Assembly (NCBI GenBank): GCA_009602735.1
Contig: WELA01006056.1
Location: 453,584 to 516,366 of the forward strand
From: Mesotaenium endlicherianum
Lineage: Eukaryota; Streptophyta; Zygnematophyceae; Zygnematales; Mesotaeniaceae
Direction: 5' to 3'
DNA: 62,783 nucleotides
Part shown: positions 36,440-47,829 of the stretch, piece by piece
Layout of the letters: every line of letters starts with the position of its first letter
Position numbering within the stretch: position 1 is the first letter of the stretch
The notes under the pieces: model-generated
Told to the model about the DNA's origin: nothing
The model's database searches: none
The model's input: only the letters and a program-made list of their open reading frames with translations
Position numbers and translations under genes: made by a program

Positions 36440-37860
36440 CCAGTTACCCCCCAGCGATCGCACACGCGTCCAGACTTTGTTAGATACTCACCGCCATAAT
36501 TTTTCTCTCTTTATTCCAGATCTCGGCGCTTGCACCATCTCATAGCTGTCCATTCAGCTCACCTCTATCAAACCTATCTTCTTACGTCGCCACCGCTTGA
36601 GTATAGACGAATGGGCACTTGTCGCTGAAAAGACAAAAGAGTTGCTAGCTGCCGGTCTTATTGAGGAGTCTCAGTCTAACTTTGCCGCACCAACTGTTGT
36701 GCTGGCTAAGAAAGACTTGCTGGGCAACTAGACTGACAAGCGTGTGTGCGGCGACTATCGGCGTCTGAACGCCACAACAGCTAATGGTAGATACTCCATG
36801 CCCATTCCATACAAAATCTTTGATCAGCTTGGCCAGAAACAAGTTACGAGCGTGCTTGACCTACGCCAGGGCTTTAACCAAATCCCGATCTGCGCTCAAG
36901 ATAAGCATAAGACGACATTCTAGGGTGCAAAACAGCTTGACCAGTGGAAGGTCATGCCCTTTTGCTCAAAGAACGCGCCGGCTCAATTTCAGCGAGTCAT
37001 GGATCGCGTCTTAGCCAATCTGGACTTTGCACGATGCTTCATCAATGATGTGCTTATCTTCAGCGATAATTTGTCCGATCACTTACGCCACCTGGACTTG
37101 CTGTTTCAATGTTTGCAGGCAGCTGAACTCAAGTGCCACCCTGGCAAGTCCAAGTTTGCCCCTTGCACAGTCCCTTATCTTGGGCATGACATTGTTCCCG
37201 GTGGGCTCGCGCCCCAGCAAGTCAAGATCGATGCGCTACTACGCATTCTTATCCCCACAAACCTTTCTCGCTTACGCGCTTATTCATGCTTTGCCAACTA
37301 TTATCGCCGCTTTGTCCCTGACTTCAGTGCCCTTGCATCCCCGCTTAATGACTCGCCTCTTGCCTCCCCGCTTGAAAATATTCAATCCCGAGATTGGACG
37401 CCAACCTGTCAAGATGCTTTTGAGGCTCTGAAAGACGCTCTTACCTCTGCCCCTGTCCTTTGCAGGCCCAACTACTCACGCCCCTTTGTCGTCCATATTG
37501 ACTGGAGCCAACTTGGTTTAGGCGCGGTGCTTGCGCAGATCGACAACGACCAGGCCCAATATGTCATTGCCTACGCTAGCCGCACCAACAATCCGGCCGA
37601 GCGGAATTACAACTCCTATGAGGGCAAGTGTTTAGCTGCATTATGCGGCATGGTGCACTTTTGTCACTATCTGTATGGCCAGACATTTACGCTCGTTACA
37701 ATCACGAGCTTCTTAAAAACTACTCACAAATCGGACGCTCACCGGAAAGCACGCACGTTGGGCTTTGATATTGCAAGAGTACGACTTTACCATCATTCAC
37801 AAAGCCGGCCACGCTAATCTCAATGCGGATGGCCTTAGTCGCAACCCTGACCCTTCCTGC
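36440..37860 (+). pseudogene. G1 reverse transcriptase and RNase H
   Basis: Ty3/gypsy polymerase core. It runs from QLPPSDRTRVQTLLDTH through KTKELLAAGLIEES, VLAKKD, KRVCGDYRRLN, LDLRQGFNQIPI, MPFCSKNAPAQFQRVMD and the catalytic FINDVLIFSD. There Asn-Asp replaces Asp-Asp, which would abolish polymerase activity. Then come FANYYRRFVPDFS and the RNase H start (VVHIDWSQLGLGAVL, YNSYEGKCLAAL). Stops sit at 36543, 36729 and 36921; the last two replace the expected Trp in GN-W-TDKR and KTTF-W. Frameshifts near 37700-37760 precede the RNase H tail (HKAGHANLNADGLSR). Confidence 0.85.
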
Positions 37861-38082
37861 TTGGACCTCACTGGGGCTCACTACCACTCCGCGGAGCAGG
37901 AACAGCTCCTTCTCGCTTGGCATGCCTCTGCTTTCTTGTCCTTGCTCTTGCCTCCGCTCTCTTTTGTGCCTTTGTTTGCATACATTGTGGATGCTCAGGT
38001 GGAAGGAGCGGGGCCAATTGGCCCTGCTTCGCCTGATATCTGGCACGACGCCGCCGCGCTACGCTACCTCTAGAACGCCGCC

Positions 38083-39020
38083 TTGCTCAAGGACCACGCC
38101 GTCCGGGATCGCATCCAACATTGCTGCCGACAATACCAGTGGCGCAATGGGCATCTCCTGCGCCTGTTGTTCGACGCTGTGAAGATTGTCCCCAAGCCGG
38201 TTGATCGCCAGCCCCTACCTCAACGCACCCACAAACAACAAGGCCACTTTGGCGTGAGACGCACGTACTGCCTGCTCCAGACTTCCTACTGGTGGATGCA
38301 TATGCACGCCAACGTCCAACACTCGGTTAGCCAGTGCCTCGTCTGTGATAGAGTGCGCGCCAACTTCAACACCATGAAAGTCCAGCTTCATCCTTTACCC
38401 ATTTGCGGCCTCTTCTATCGCTGGTCTCTTGATCTCGCTGGCGGACTTCCTCCCTCTAGTTGTTGGAAACTCTACGTTCTCGTCATGATTGAGCATTTTT
38501 TTAAGTGGGTAGAGCTGGTTCCGCTTCCCTCCAAGTCCAGCCATTTAATCGCCTCCATCTTCCTAGACCTCGTGTTCGTGTGCTACTGCGCATGCGCCAA
38601 AGTCCTTATTGACCAGGAGGCTGACTTTCAAGGTGATTTTCAGGTGCTCTTGACGCGCTCTTATATTAATCATCATCTCACTTCACGCAATCACCCCCAG
38701 GCCGACAATTTAGCCAAACGCATGGTGCAGATCGTTAAATATAGTCTCTAGAAGCACTGCCTAGCACACAGTGTTGCGGATTGAAATGTCTCCTTGCCGT
38801 GGCTTCAAATGGGCTATAATGTTAGTCGTCAGGCCTCTCTTCGCACGTTTTCCCCTTCTTTCTTGTTATATGGTCGTGACCTTGTCCTGCCCTCTGCTTT
38901 GCGTCTGCAGCTTGACACTCCTCTTTCTCTCACTAATGAGCAAGCCTGGCATGAAGAGATACATGCACGTTCCTTGCTCTTTCAGCGCATCATGCCCATG
39001 GCTATGAACAACCTTCGTAC
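38083..39020 (+). pseudogene. G1 integrase core
   Basis: The HHCC zinc region (HFGVRRTYCLLQ, VSQCLVCDRVR) is followed by the catalytic core: WSLDLAGGLP with the first Asp, VLIDQEADFQGDF with the second, and the HPQADNLAKRMVQ region where the usual Glu is altered. A stop at about 38749 and a frameshift come before GRDLVLPSAL and LFQRIMPMAMNNLRTA. The enzyme would insert retroelement cDNA, but this copy is dead. Confidence 0.8.
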
Positions 39021-39163
39021 AGCTTAGCGTTGCGACACCTTACAATATGCTCAAACGCGTAGCGAAATTTTTCACCCTCTCATACCCTCATACACTATTG
39101 GTGCCTTTGTTTATCATCGTTGAGCATGATCCCACTCTGGCTACAGTGCCAGCAAAGCACCCA

Positions 39164-39294
39164 TGCCAACTCTGTCATCAAACCGCCCAGCTAAGATGCT
39201 TCTATGTGATCACTGTAAAAAGAGCAACTACCTCTTTTGCCTTACGCCTCCGCTGAGTCGTGTTTCCGATGACGCCTGATTTTGCCCCAATTGC
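39164..39294 (+). pseudogene. PHD finger at the end of the G1 integrase polyprotein
   Basis: HPCQLCHQTAQ in one frame continues, after a one-step frameshift, as LLCDHCKKSNYLFCLTPPL, then SRVSDDA, a stop where Trp is expected, and FCPNC. Seven of the eight zinc-binding residues of a C4HC3 PHD finger are visible: Cys codons at 39164, 39173, 39205, 39214, 39238, 39283 and 39292. The His position has decayed to Asn-Tyr. PHD fingers read histone H3 tails, so at the end of an integrase the domain could steer insertion, as chromodomains do in chromoviruses. Confidence 0.7.
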
Positions 39295-39321
39295 AACCGA
39301 CGTTCCGAAGCTGGGAGGGGA

Positions 39322-39718
39322 GTAATTGGAGCTGCAATATAATGCTATTATTCTTTTTATTTCAAAGGGGTCTTGGCTGCCAGCTGGCAAGCCAAGGCCC
39401 CTGCCTTCATCTCTCAAATGCAAGCTCCCTCTTCTAGGTGCGCATTCCACGTTTCAGATGGTTGAAGTTGGAAGCTTGGTGATTGCACGAGGGAGGTGGC
39501 ATGGCTCATAGGACCGAGAGAAGAAGCATCTTGTTGAAGTCGTCCAGTGCTGGAAGATCTCTCACAAGCAGTCTCAGTTTTCCTTTGGGTCTTACTCTCA
39601 TGACCTAGGCAGAGCGCTTTCCACATGATCAACCATGAGATTTTAATGAAACTGTTGAGACACTTTAGCTCCAATTACCAATATTTTCCCTTAGTGTCGA
39701 CCCTCACCGACTCGGCAG
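39322..39718. repeat. Repeat A, copy 1
   Basis: About 400 bases, strongly similar to 40346-40755, from TGCAATATAATGC to ACCCTCACCGACT. A more divergent third copy lies at 54275-54626. Internal words include GGTCTTGGCTGCCA, AAGTCGTCCAGTGCTGG and CTTTGGGTCTTACTCTCATG. It directly follows the PHD finger and directly precedes LTR B. Confidence 0.8.
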
Positions 39719-42714
39719 CTAACAGGCTCCTCACTTTCGCTTGTCTTAGCTTGTCAATTGTGTACGATTTGGTGTACCTGGGCGCGGTCAAGCTGGTCTG
39801 TGCGCTCGCCCTAGTGAGCCTCTACAATAGCCTAGGGCCAGTCTAGCTTAGCCAGTGCGCTCGCGCTGGACTGCGTGTGCTCTCAGCTCGGAGAGCGCCA
39901 CCACTTACCACTTAGCGCCGCTTCTCGGTTGGTCGATGGCCGTCTCTTGGGCCTTGCTCTCTTGCGGCTAGCTAGCACTGTGAGGTTAGCTATAACTCTC
40001 GTGTCTGCTAGTCATTCTTTGCTATTGACAAGCAATTCCTTGATAAACACCTGGTATTTGTGCAAATTGGACTTGTTCTTGGGAATGTGCTTGTAAGCTC
40101 GCACTATTGCTGAATTTAAGAATTGGGATTGAGCTATAGAGGTCCTATGCTCACACGTGACACAATTGCACAGTACCAGGGTTTAAGGCCTTGCCGTGAT
40201 TCACAATCTATAAGAAGCTTCTCTTATAAGCTAGGGCTGGTGAATTTCCAAGGCTTAAGTTTTTTTTGTAGGAGCTGCATTGCTTGAGTGTATAAGCTAA
40301 GCCCTCATATACCTTCCTGCTATAGGCTGTAGCAGCCCGCTTATGGTAATTGAAGTTGCAATATAATGCTTTTATTCTTTTATGTTTTAAGGGGGTCTTG
40401 GCTGCCAATTGGCAAGCCAAGACCCCTGCCTTCATCTTTGAAATGCATGCTCCCTCTTCTAGCTGCGCATTCTACATTTTAGGTGGTTGAAGTTGGGATC
40501 TTGGTGAGTGCACAAGGGAGGTGGCATGGCCCAGCTGAGAGGCGCTTCCACTAGAGCAGGGGAAGAAGCATCCATGTCGAAGTCGTCCAGTGCTGGAAGA
40601 TCTCTCAAAAGCAGTCTTTGTTCTCCTTTGGGTCTTACTCTCATGATCCAAGCAAGGCGCTTTCCTCATGATCAGCCATGAGGTCTTAATGCAACTGTTA
40701 AGACACTTTAGCTCTAGTATTCCCCCTCAGTGTTGACCCTCACCGACTTGGCACATGTCCGTGGACGAGACGTTTGAGGAGCCTTGCGGAGAAGCCTTAT
40801 GAGGAGCCCATGCCCACGACGCCCACAGCGCAAACCCGACGCACGCCCTCAGGTCCTCCGAGCTTCGGCTTGCTCACAGGCCCTCCAGGCTTCAGCAATC
40901 TCTTGGCACCTAGGCCCAGTAGCGCATACCGATGCAGGGTAGGTCCCAATCGACAGTCCAAGCACGATTGTTTGACCAGCAACAAGTGCCGCGACATCAC
41001 GCACCTGGTGGCTGACATTGGCCTCAGCGCTGCCAGAGCCGCTGGAGCCGCCACCAGCGCCGCTGCCGCAGCGCCGGCACCTGCTCTAGGACTCGCACTC
41101 TCTTGCCAGAGCCGAGGCACAACCATCACATCAAACTACGTGCAGTCACTTCTCCTCATCCACGGCATGGCTTGCGCATTGTGCGCAATACCACGCCACC
41201 GCCGAGGAACGCCCGGTCTGTCACTCCACCTTTCCGTGACACTCACGACGACGCCGCCACTTTGCCATACCGCGCCTCCCGTGATCGTGTTGTCACTGCG
41301 CCGTGTCGCAGCACGCGTGATTGTGACAACACCCCGCCGTCGCCGACAAACGCAACGCATGCACTGTACCGGTCTCCGCGAGCTAGACGAGCTGCGATTT
41401 CTCGCAGTCACATCGTCGAAGACGGTCCCTTGGGTCCACCTCCACCAAAGGTGGTCCGCATCAGCAGTCGAGCCTTTGAATTATTGCAACCCGCACGTCG
41501 TCAAAGGAAATTGTGCGCCGTCATCAGCAGCCCCGCGTGCAGCTGGCACCTCAGGCTCCGCATCGCCCACGAGTGCAGCTGGCGCCTCGGCAGCAGATGC
41601 GGCACAGGCAAGTTGCAGATATCCCTGAGCCGTCCAACTACACCATCCCAGTGCAGGCCCGTATTCATTGACGCCAGCAGGAATTCTACAAGTTGCACCC
41701 GTACCTGCCCTAATGTTCCGTGCTGGAGCAGTAGGCTCACTCAGCGTCTTATAAGGACAACCCAGACACCAGGCGTAGGCGGCAGCTCAAGTGGGTGCAC
41801 CAGGCACAGACCCTTGCACGGCCAGTCCCCACGCACATCGCGTAGGACGCGAGACCAATGGCGCTCATACCCGACCCATGCTCGCACAGCTCGCCCTCAG
41901 CAGATTCTTGGCCCCATCCCTTGGCTCACTTGCAATTATGTCGAGAGCGCCGTGGCGGCTCTGCGCATGGCGTCTCATCAGCACAGCGCCCGCCGCACTT
42001 AGCCACTGAAATCCAAGCCAAGAAACACTGCTATGGGCTGCCGTCTGCTCCCTTTGCCTATCTACACAGACCAGCTAGACGAGCGTCCAGACGGCATTGT
42101 CGATGTGGAGCTGTAAGAGGCCCCCTATTGTCGCCGGCCGTCAGTGTCGGTCGTAGTCGGTCTGGTGTACCTGGGTGCGGCCAGGCTGGTCTGTGTGCGC
42201 GCCCCTAGTGGACCTCTTTAGCAGCCTAGGGTCGCCCTAGCACAAATTTGCGCGCTCGCACTCTAGTGCGCGCGTACCAGCTCTTGTAGGAGCCGCCCCC
42301 TATACTAGCAGCGCCGCCTCTTGGCAAGTAACTCCTCAAGCTCTCTTGTTCTCGCAGCTAGCTAGAATTGTGAGGTTCACTATACGTCAAGACATTGCTA
42401 TTCCTAGATTACTTTTGAACAGCAAATCCTTGATGTACATCTGGAATTCATAATACTGAACTTGTTCTTGGGAATGCGCTCGCAAGCTCGCACTGTGTTA
42501 AAGCTGAGAACTAGGATTGAGCTCTAAAGGTCCTATGCGCTCGCATTGTACAGTACTAGGGCTAAAGGCCTTGTGGTAATATTGATTTTACAGGAAGACA
42601 CGCATATACTTAAGAGCTGGTGGATTCTTCCTAGGGTCAGCATTGTGGGAGCTGACTTGCTTGGAAACTAAGTCCAGCTCCTGCCAGCCTTCCTGCTATG
42701 GGCGGTAGCCGCCA
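39719..42714 (+). mobile_element. Small LTR-flanked non-autonomous element (LTR B pair)
   Basis: LTR-like direct repeats at 39719-40337 and 42112-42714 share GTGTACCTGGG, AACTTGTTCTTGGGAATG, GCTCGCACT, GAGGTCCTATGC/AAGGTCCTATGC and CCTTCCTGCTAT. The better-preserved right copy starts TGTAAGAGG and ends GCCA. The internal region of about 1.8 kb begins with repeat A (40346-40755). It then encodes Pro/Arg-rich broken frames (GPPGFSN, SNYTIPVQARIH) resembling gag linkers, without polymerase or integrase. The orientation is assumed from those frames. A B fragment also lies near 34467-34530. Confidence 0.65.
40346..40755. repeat. Repeat A, copy 2
   Basis: Second well-preserved copy, immediately inside the left LTR B, in the position of a 5' leader. 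See copy 1 at 39322. Confidence 0.8.
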
Positions 42715-43670
42715 ATTCATTTGCTGTTCAAAAGTCTGTGTGCTTGCTCCCTAGTTTAAAAATTTGTATGTACAGGCCAAATTGGGCATACGGTACGTAT
42801 TACAATATGCCGTATTCTTGTACGTCAATATTCGCGTATAGAGCGACAGCGGTATAATCGTTATTTCTATTTAGTACACATTTTATTTGTTTCAACTATT
42901 TACCAATTGCCCGGTCACCACGTCGGCCCCGCCACACGTAGTTGCACTCCACGTACACTTTCATTTTGACAGAACGGTCGGACACGCGCATCAAAATCTG
43001 GTGAGAATCTGGTGAGAATCTGATCAGAATCTTAAAGCACGCCTATCGGATGCAAGGAGCAGGCGGAAAATGCCCTGAAATGGATTCACCTAAACATTTT
43101 GCTACCCATTGATTGAGCAAGGAAAGATAAGCTGGGAAACGTTAGCATTTAATTGGCTACTTCACTACAAACTTACAAAAAAAGTGCGTAAGGTAAGAGA
43201 GCGTCAACAGAGGTAGCGAGAAAGTGGACGTGAAGGCTGCTAGTTGCCAAAGACAACTTTGCGATCCTTTGCAAGGCAGTTTGCCACGACATATAGTCGT
43301 CACATTTGGTAGGTGCAAGTAGGTGACTAGACCGATCGTGTTCAAATGACAAAAACTATTTTCTTCCCCTGTCTCGGTGTGAGACACACGTTTTTGCACG
43401 CTCACCAGTTAAATTGACCGAGGCGTATTTGCCCGTATTCAGCCGTAAAATTATCAACTTCACGTACCGTACGTACCACCTGCATGTTCGCACGTGTACG
43501 CCGTATCCGGATTTTTAAATTAGGGTCTGCTCTTGAGGCAATCATTTTTTAACATAGCATTGTCCTTAATTAGATCTTACATTGATGATGAGCTACTCAT
43601 TGGATTACATTGCCTATTCTTTTTTTGCGTGATTACCGAGCTTGTCTGCGGCTAGCTAGGGCTATATTTT
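42715..43670. other. Non-coding interval between LTR B and a gag fragment
   Basis: Mixed AT-rich sequence rich in GTAC-containing words (TACGTAC, CGTACG). No gene, domain or clear repeat partner is recognised in the window. Confidence 0.5.
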
Positions 43671-43750
43671 TTGTTCAGAACCTTACCTGTCAGTTCAGCT
43701 AGATCAGAGTGCGGGAGTAGAGGAGTAAAAGAAAAGGATAGTAGTAGCAC

Positions 43751-46700
43751 ATGTCCTGGGAGCCTGCTTTCACTCGAAGCAGGCGCGCTTACCGGATACA
43801 GGAGCCGGACACTGAGGCCAGGGCTCCTGATACTGACTTGCCCAGCTCAACTGTTGTGAAAGAGGCAGGTGCAGGCAGCGTCACTCTAACCTCAACAAGA
43901 AGCAGCAGTGTGAGCTCCGCCTTTACTTATCGACGACGTCCGGCCGTGCTCAACAGTGAAGGCTTCATGAAAGCTGGGTCCAGCTCCAGCCGCCCGTTGT
44001 ATAGCGGGTGGCCAGGTACCATGGAGTTGAGAACGTTCCGTTCTCGCTTCATGGCACAGTTTCATTTGCAAAAGCTACGTTTTCCAGATCTGCATTTGAA
44101 CATTTACTTTTCTCAGCTGGCAAACTGGGTTGAAGGGGCGGCTGAATTTTATTTGCAAGAGGTCACGCCGTTCATCTTTGAGTTGCTGACGTACAACGAG
44201 TCGAACTTGGAGAATGAGGCAAAGACGCTGCTCGTGCCAGCTGTCGTGCCCGTCTCGGTAGTTGATGGGCGAGGTCGCTACAAACAGGAGCTGCCCGCTA
44301 CTGACTCTGCTACGCTGACCTTAGCTGCTCAAGATAGTGATATGCGCGCTCGCGTCAGTTGCGCAGCTTTGCGCATGCACGCTAGCCAACGAGTCTAATG
44401 AGATTCAGGCAATGATGGAGCGCCCCCCTAACCGTGTGGACCTGTTATTTCAGATGTGCGAGGATTGCTTTCCTATCAACACACCCGAGAAGCAACGAGA
44501 GCTGTGACACTTCCGACGCAGGCCTCAAGAGACTGCACCCATGCTGGCTCACCGGTTGGTCCAGCTGTCCTCGGACACTGGCCTGCTTTCTAAAAAAGAA
44601 CAATCCATACTTACCTCGCTGCTTTCCCGCAAGAGCTGGCAAAGGCTGCGCTGCAGATTGTGGTCGGCAAATTTGGCAGTAAAATTATTTTGGATTAGGT
44701 TGTCCAAGAGGTTCACGTCTTAGAGACAAACCTCGAGGACTACCAGCACTTTTGTGCACCTGCCCGAGGGGTCACCAGTGCTCATGCAGTGCAAACTGCA
44801 TGCTGCCAAGGGTGCCTTGCCCTACTTTCCGCCTGTAGCTGCCATGCTCGTACCTATTGTAGCACCTCTGGGTCCGCGTGTTTGCATGCATTGCGGAGGT
44901 TGTAATCACTTGAAGCCGGCTTGTTGGCCAAAGCACCCCAAGCTTCACCCGCGCCGTAACCGGAAGTCTAAGAACCCCCTGTAACCGCACACACCACTGC
45001 TGTGAGTTCCGCAACTGTTTCCTCTACGAGCGCACTTGCAGGTGGGGCTGCAGGTACTATGAAAACATTGGTGCAAGAGAATGCCATGTTGCGCCAACAA
45101 CTCTCAGCAATGCATCTCGCCACGCAGCAATGCTACCCTGATCACGTCGTCGACACCAACGACTACCTGCTGGCTCAATACTGCGACCTGCCCAACTGCA
45201 ACAACGACTTCAACTTTAGCTCCCGCATCAACGATCAGCCAACCAACATCTCTGGTTTGGGGTCGGCTCCCGTCACAACTTTTGTCGTCGGGCGCACCCA
45301 TCAACGCGACCCGCCAGGATTCAGCAATCCTTCCTCCCGCTTGCCATCGCCTGTGCACGCGCGCTTCTCAGTTGGGCCAAACCATGGTTGCGCAAGTGGT
45401 TTCGCTGCTCGTCTTCCGCGCTCCTTCAAAGTTTGGCCTGCCACCTTGGCGCCTGCCGTGCCAAAACCTGCTGCAGCCCCGCCACCCGCACCAGCTGACC
45501 CAGTCGGCGTCCCGCCCGGCACTCAGGCTGCTGACTGCATGGCCTCCCAGCTGCAAATGATGGTTGGCACCTTGGGGCGCTCCGTCTTGCTGCGCCGGTC
45601 CTCCTATGCCCAGGTGGTCTTTGATGCAGCTAGTGACTTGCCCAGAGATGCGCCACCAAAACAGGCCGGCCCTGTTGCCCCGCCACCTGCGGTTTGCCCA
45701 ACACACCTGTCAGCCCCGCCACTGGTGCCAGCCGACGAGCTCAAGGAGTCCGTGCATGACCCCACAGCCTCACCCCCTGCAACGTCGGCGGCGCTCGATG
45801 CTGGTCCTTCTCGACAACGACGTCAGCCAGCCGCTATATCTACTACAGCCATTCCAACTCCATACAACCTGCGGCATCCCATTTCGAGGGCAACCTTGCC
45901 ATTGCCTGCCGCTACATAACCAGCTGCGCTCTTGGCACCACCTCCTGCAGAGGTCCCCCTCGCAGCGTTTGCAGACACACCCGCGAAAGCTGACGCTAGA
46001 CCCTCTCGCCGCCCGCGCCGTGCCCAGTGACGTCAACCGGCCGCTATATCTACCATAGCCATGCCAACCCCCTACAACCTGCGGTGCTGTCCACCGCCTC
46101 CTCCTTCTGCGGCGCCAGGTGCAGCGCTGGCCACCACCCTAGCCAACGCCGCACCGCCACCAACCGCTCGTCCGCCACCCGCGCTGCTGCTTTGCCATTG
46201 CCTACGCTTTAGCCCGGGCTCCTTGCGTGGCCTCCTGTCGACGTCCTAGTTTTGCCAACAATGTCTCCAACCCAACCTGTTGGCCTTCGAGCAATGCGTT
46301 TTCTCATTGCGCTTTTAGCTTCTCCGCCGACCGCTTTTACCTCCGCCTCACAAGCGGCCAAGGCATTTTTTGCACCTTCACGCTCTCCTTCTCCTGCGCA
46401 TGCCCTTGCCGTCATTGCACCAGCATAGCATGCCCCACTCATGATGATGGCTCGCTCCTCTGCACTTACCCGTTGTTCTCGATTTCTACTCCGTCCGTCT
46501 AATGCACATGTAGACAACGTTTGACAGGTCGTCCTAGTCGACGGCGTCGCTCCAACCATAGTCGTCATTGATACTGGGGCGCAGCCTGTGCTGCTGAACG
46601 CTAACCTATTCCGGCAACTCGGCCTTACTGACGAGGACACTGTTGCTAGCAAATTGCATGTTGCTATCGCCTTAGACAGTTTTACGCAGACAATTTGCAT

Positions 46701-46884
46701 CACTCGGTGTTGCCTTGCCATTATCCCTAATCCCCTCACCCCAGCCAAACTCACGCTCCACGCTCAATGCATAATAACCAACTCCACTACCTACGACATC
46801 TTGCTCGGGCAAAAATTTAACCTGCCAATTGGCTTATCTGTCAACTCTTGGGCTCGGCAAGCTCACTATAGGGTAGACTTTTAG
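43751..46884 (+). pseudogene. Gag-protease fragment of a second gypsy element (G2)
   Basis: Frame 43751-44398 is gag-like (LRTFRSRFMAQFHLQKLRF, FELLTYNESNLENEAKTLL). Frame 44754-44983 carries a zinc knuckle CMHCGGCNHLKPAC (44883-44924). Frame 45002-45919 is a Pro/Ala linker containing DPPGFSNPSS, shared with the LTR-B element. At 46555-46884 an aspartic protease shows VVIDTGAQPVLLNANLFRQL with the catalytic DTGA at 46570-46581 and TTYDILLGQKFNLP. Frames are separated by stops and shifts. The element ends where the minus-strand chromovirus LTR begins (47087), and its polymerase is not found beyond it. Confidence 0.7.
45821..46090. repeat. Imperfect direct repeat within the G2 linker
   Basis: Two copies about 204 bases apart (near 45821-45880 and 46025-46085) share CCGCTATATCTAC, ATAGCCAT/ACAGCCAT and TACAACCTGCGG. 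This is a local tandem duplication in linker coding sequence. Confidence 0.7.
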
Positions 46885-47086
46885 ACTACAGGCACTCACA
46901 TAGGATATCTGCCCATGCGCCTTACCGTTGCACCCATCGCTTCTCCGCTTTCATGAATTGCTACTTACATAGAGGCCTGTCTTGCCGCTTATGTTCCGGC
47001 TTCACCCAACCTCACCACCGCTCACAACTAAGCCGCCTATTCCTTGCGTATGCTTACCTCTGATGCACCGTTGACTCAGCCCTCGT

Positions 47087-47829
47087 TGAAAGGGGCAGAG
47101 TGCCCTAGTGGAAGCGTAGTGACTCACGAGGAACAAAGCTAGTTGCAATCATACTCAAGAGTGCAACGGCATATTGCTAAGAAAGCTTAGGAAAACTACT
47201 TGACATTTTGAGTGGCAAGAAACTGCTCTCAAATGATGTAGGATGAAAGGCCTTGTCATTACAAACCCGTAGAAATTTACAAAAGTGAAAATTGATGAGA
47301 AACAAAGAAGTTATGCCTATTTATAATTTTCTGCCTAAGCGCTCCTCCCTAGGAGGAAGCTACGGATTTTCCTAAGTGTTCGTCAAATTGTCCCTTCCAA
47401 AATACTCGTGAGTAAGCCAGATCAGTCTCATCTGACGTGTCGGGCCGAATGGACGTCCACATACATGCATCGACATCACTAGAATATTCTATCTTAAGGC
47501 GCTAGGCTAAACCGAAACTTCCAGGTAAATCGACCTAGTAGGCACTCCGCGTCAGCCGAACTTACGTGAAGGTTCGAGTTCATTCTAACGGGCCAGATCG
47601 CTCGACGCTGTCGGTCAATCCGACGGTCGCGCTCACCGCGAATTAAGGACAGTCGTCAACCGACCTCAAAATTAATTAAACTTCGGAAATCCATAACTCT
47701 CTCACTACTTGACCAAATTTAATGAACTTTATATCAAAATGATCACCAAAATGCAATCTACACTACTATACAATCAAAACATACTTTCACAAAACTCAAA
47801 AATGCACTTTATAAACCTATGACCTTACA
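47087..47829 (-). repeat. 3' LTR of the chromovirus (LTR C)
   Basis: 743 bases, TG...CA. It is matched by 52479-53729 (minus its insertion), by the solo LTR 56814-57557 and by a fragment at 59760-59997. It separates the G2 gag-protease fragment from the chromovirus. Confidence 0.9.

Larger units (their letters stand above)
30600..39300 (+). mobile_element. Degenerate Ty3/gypsy retrotransposon, PHD-finger type (G1)
   Basis: The order on the + strand is gag with two zinc knuckles, a long Ala/Pro-rich linker, protease, reverse transcriptase/RNase H, integrase and a terminal PHD finger. It is split by repeats at about 34470-36400. The frames carry many stops and several frameshifts, so it is dead. 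No clear LTR pair was found. Region G (39322 onward) starts directly after the PHD finger. Confidence 0.8.
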
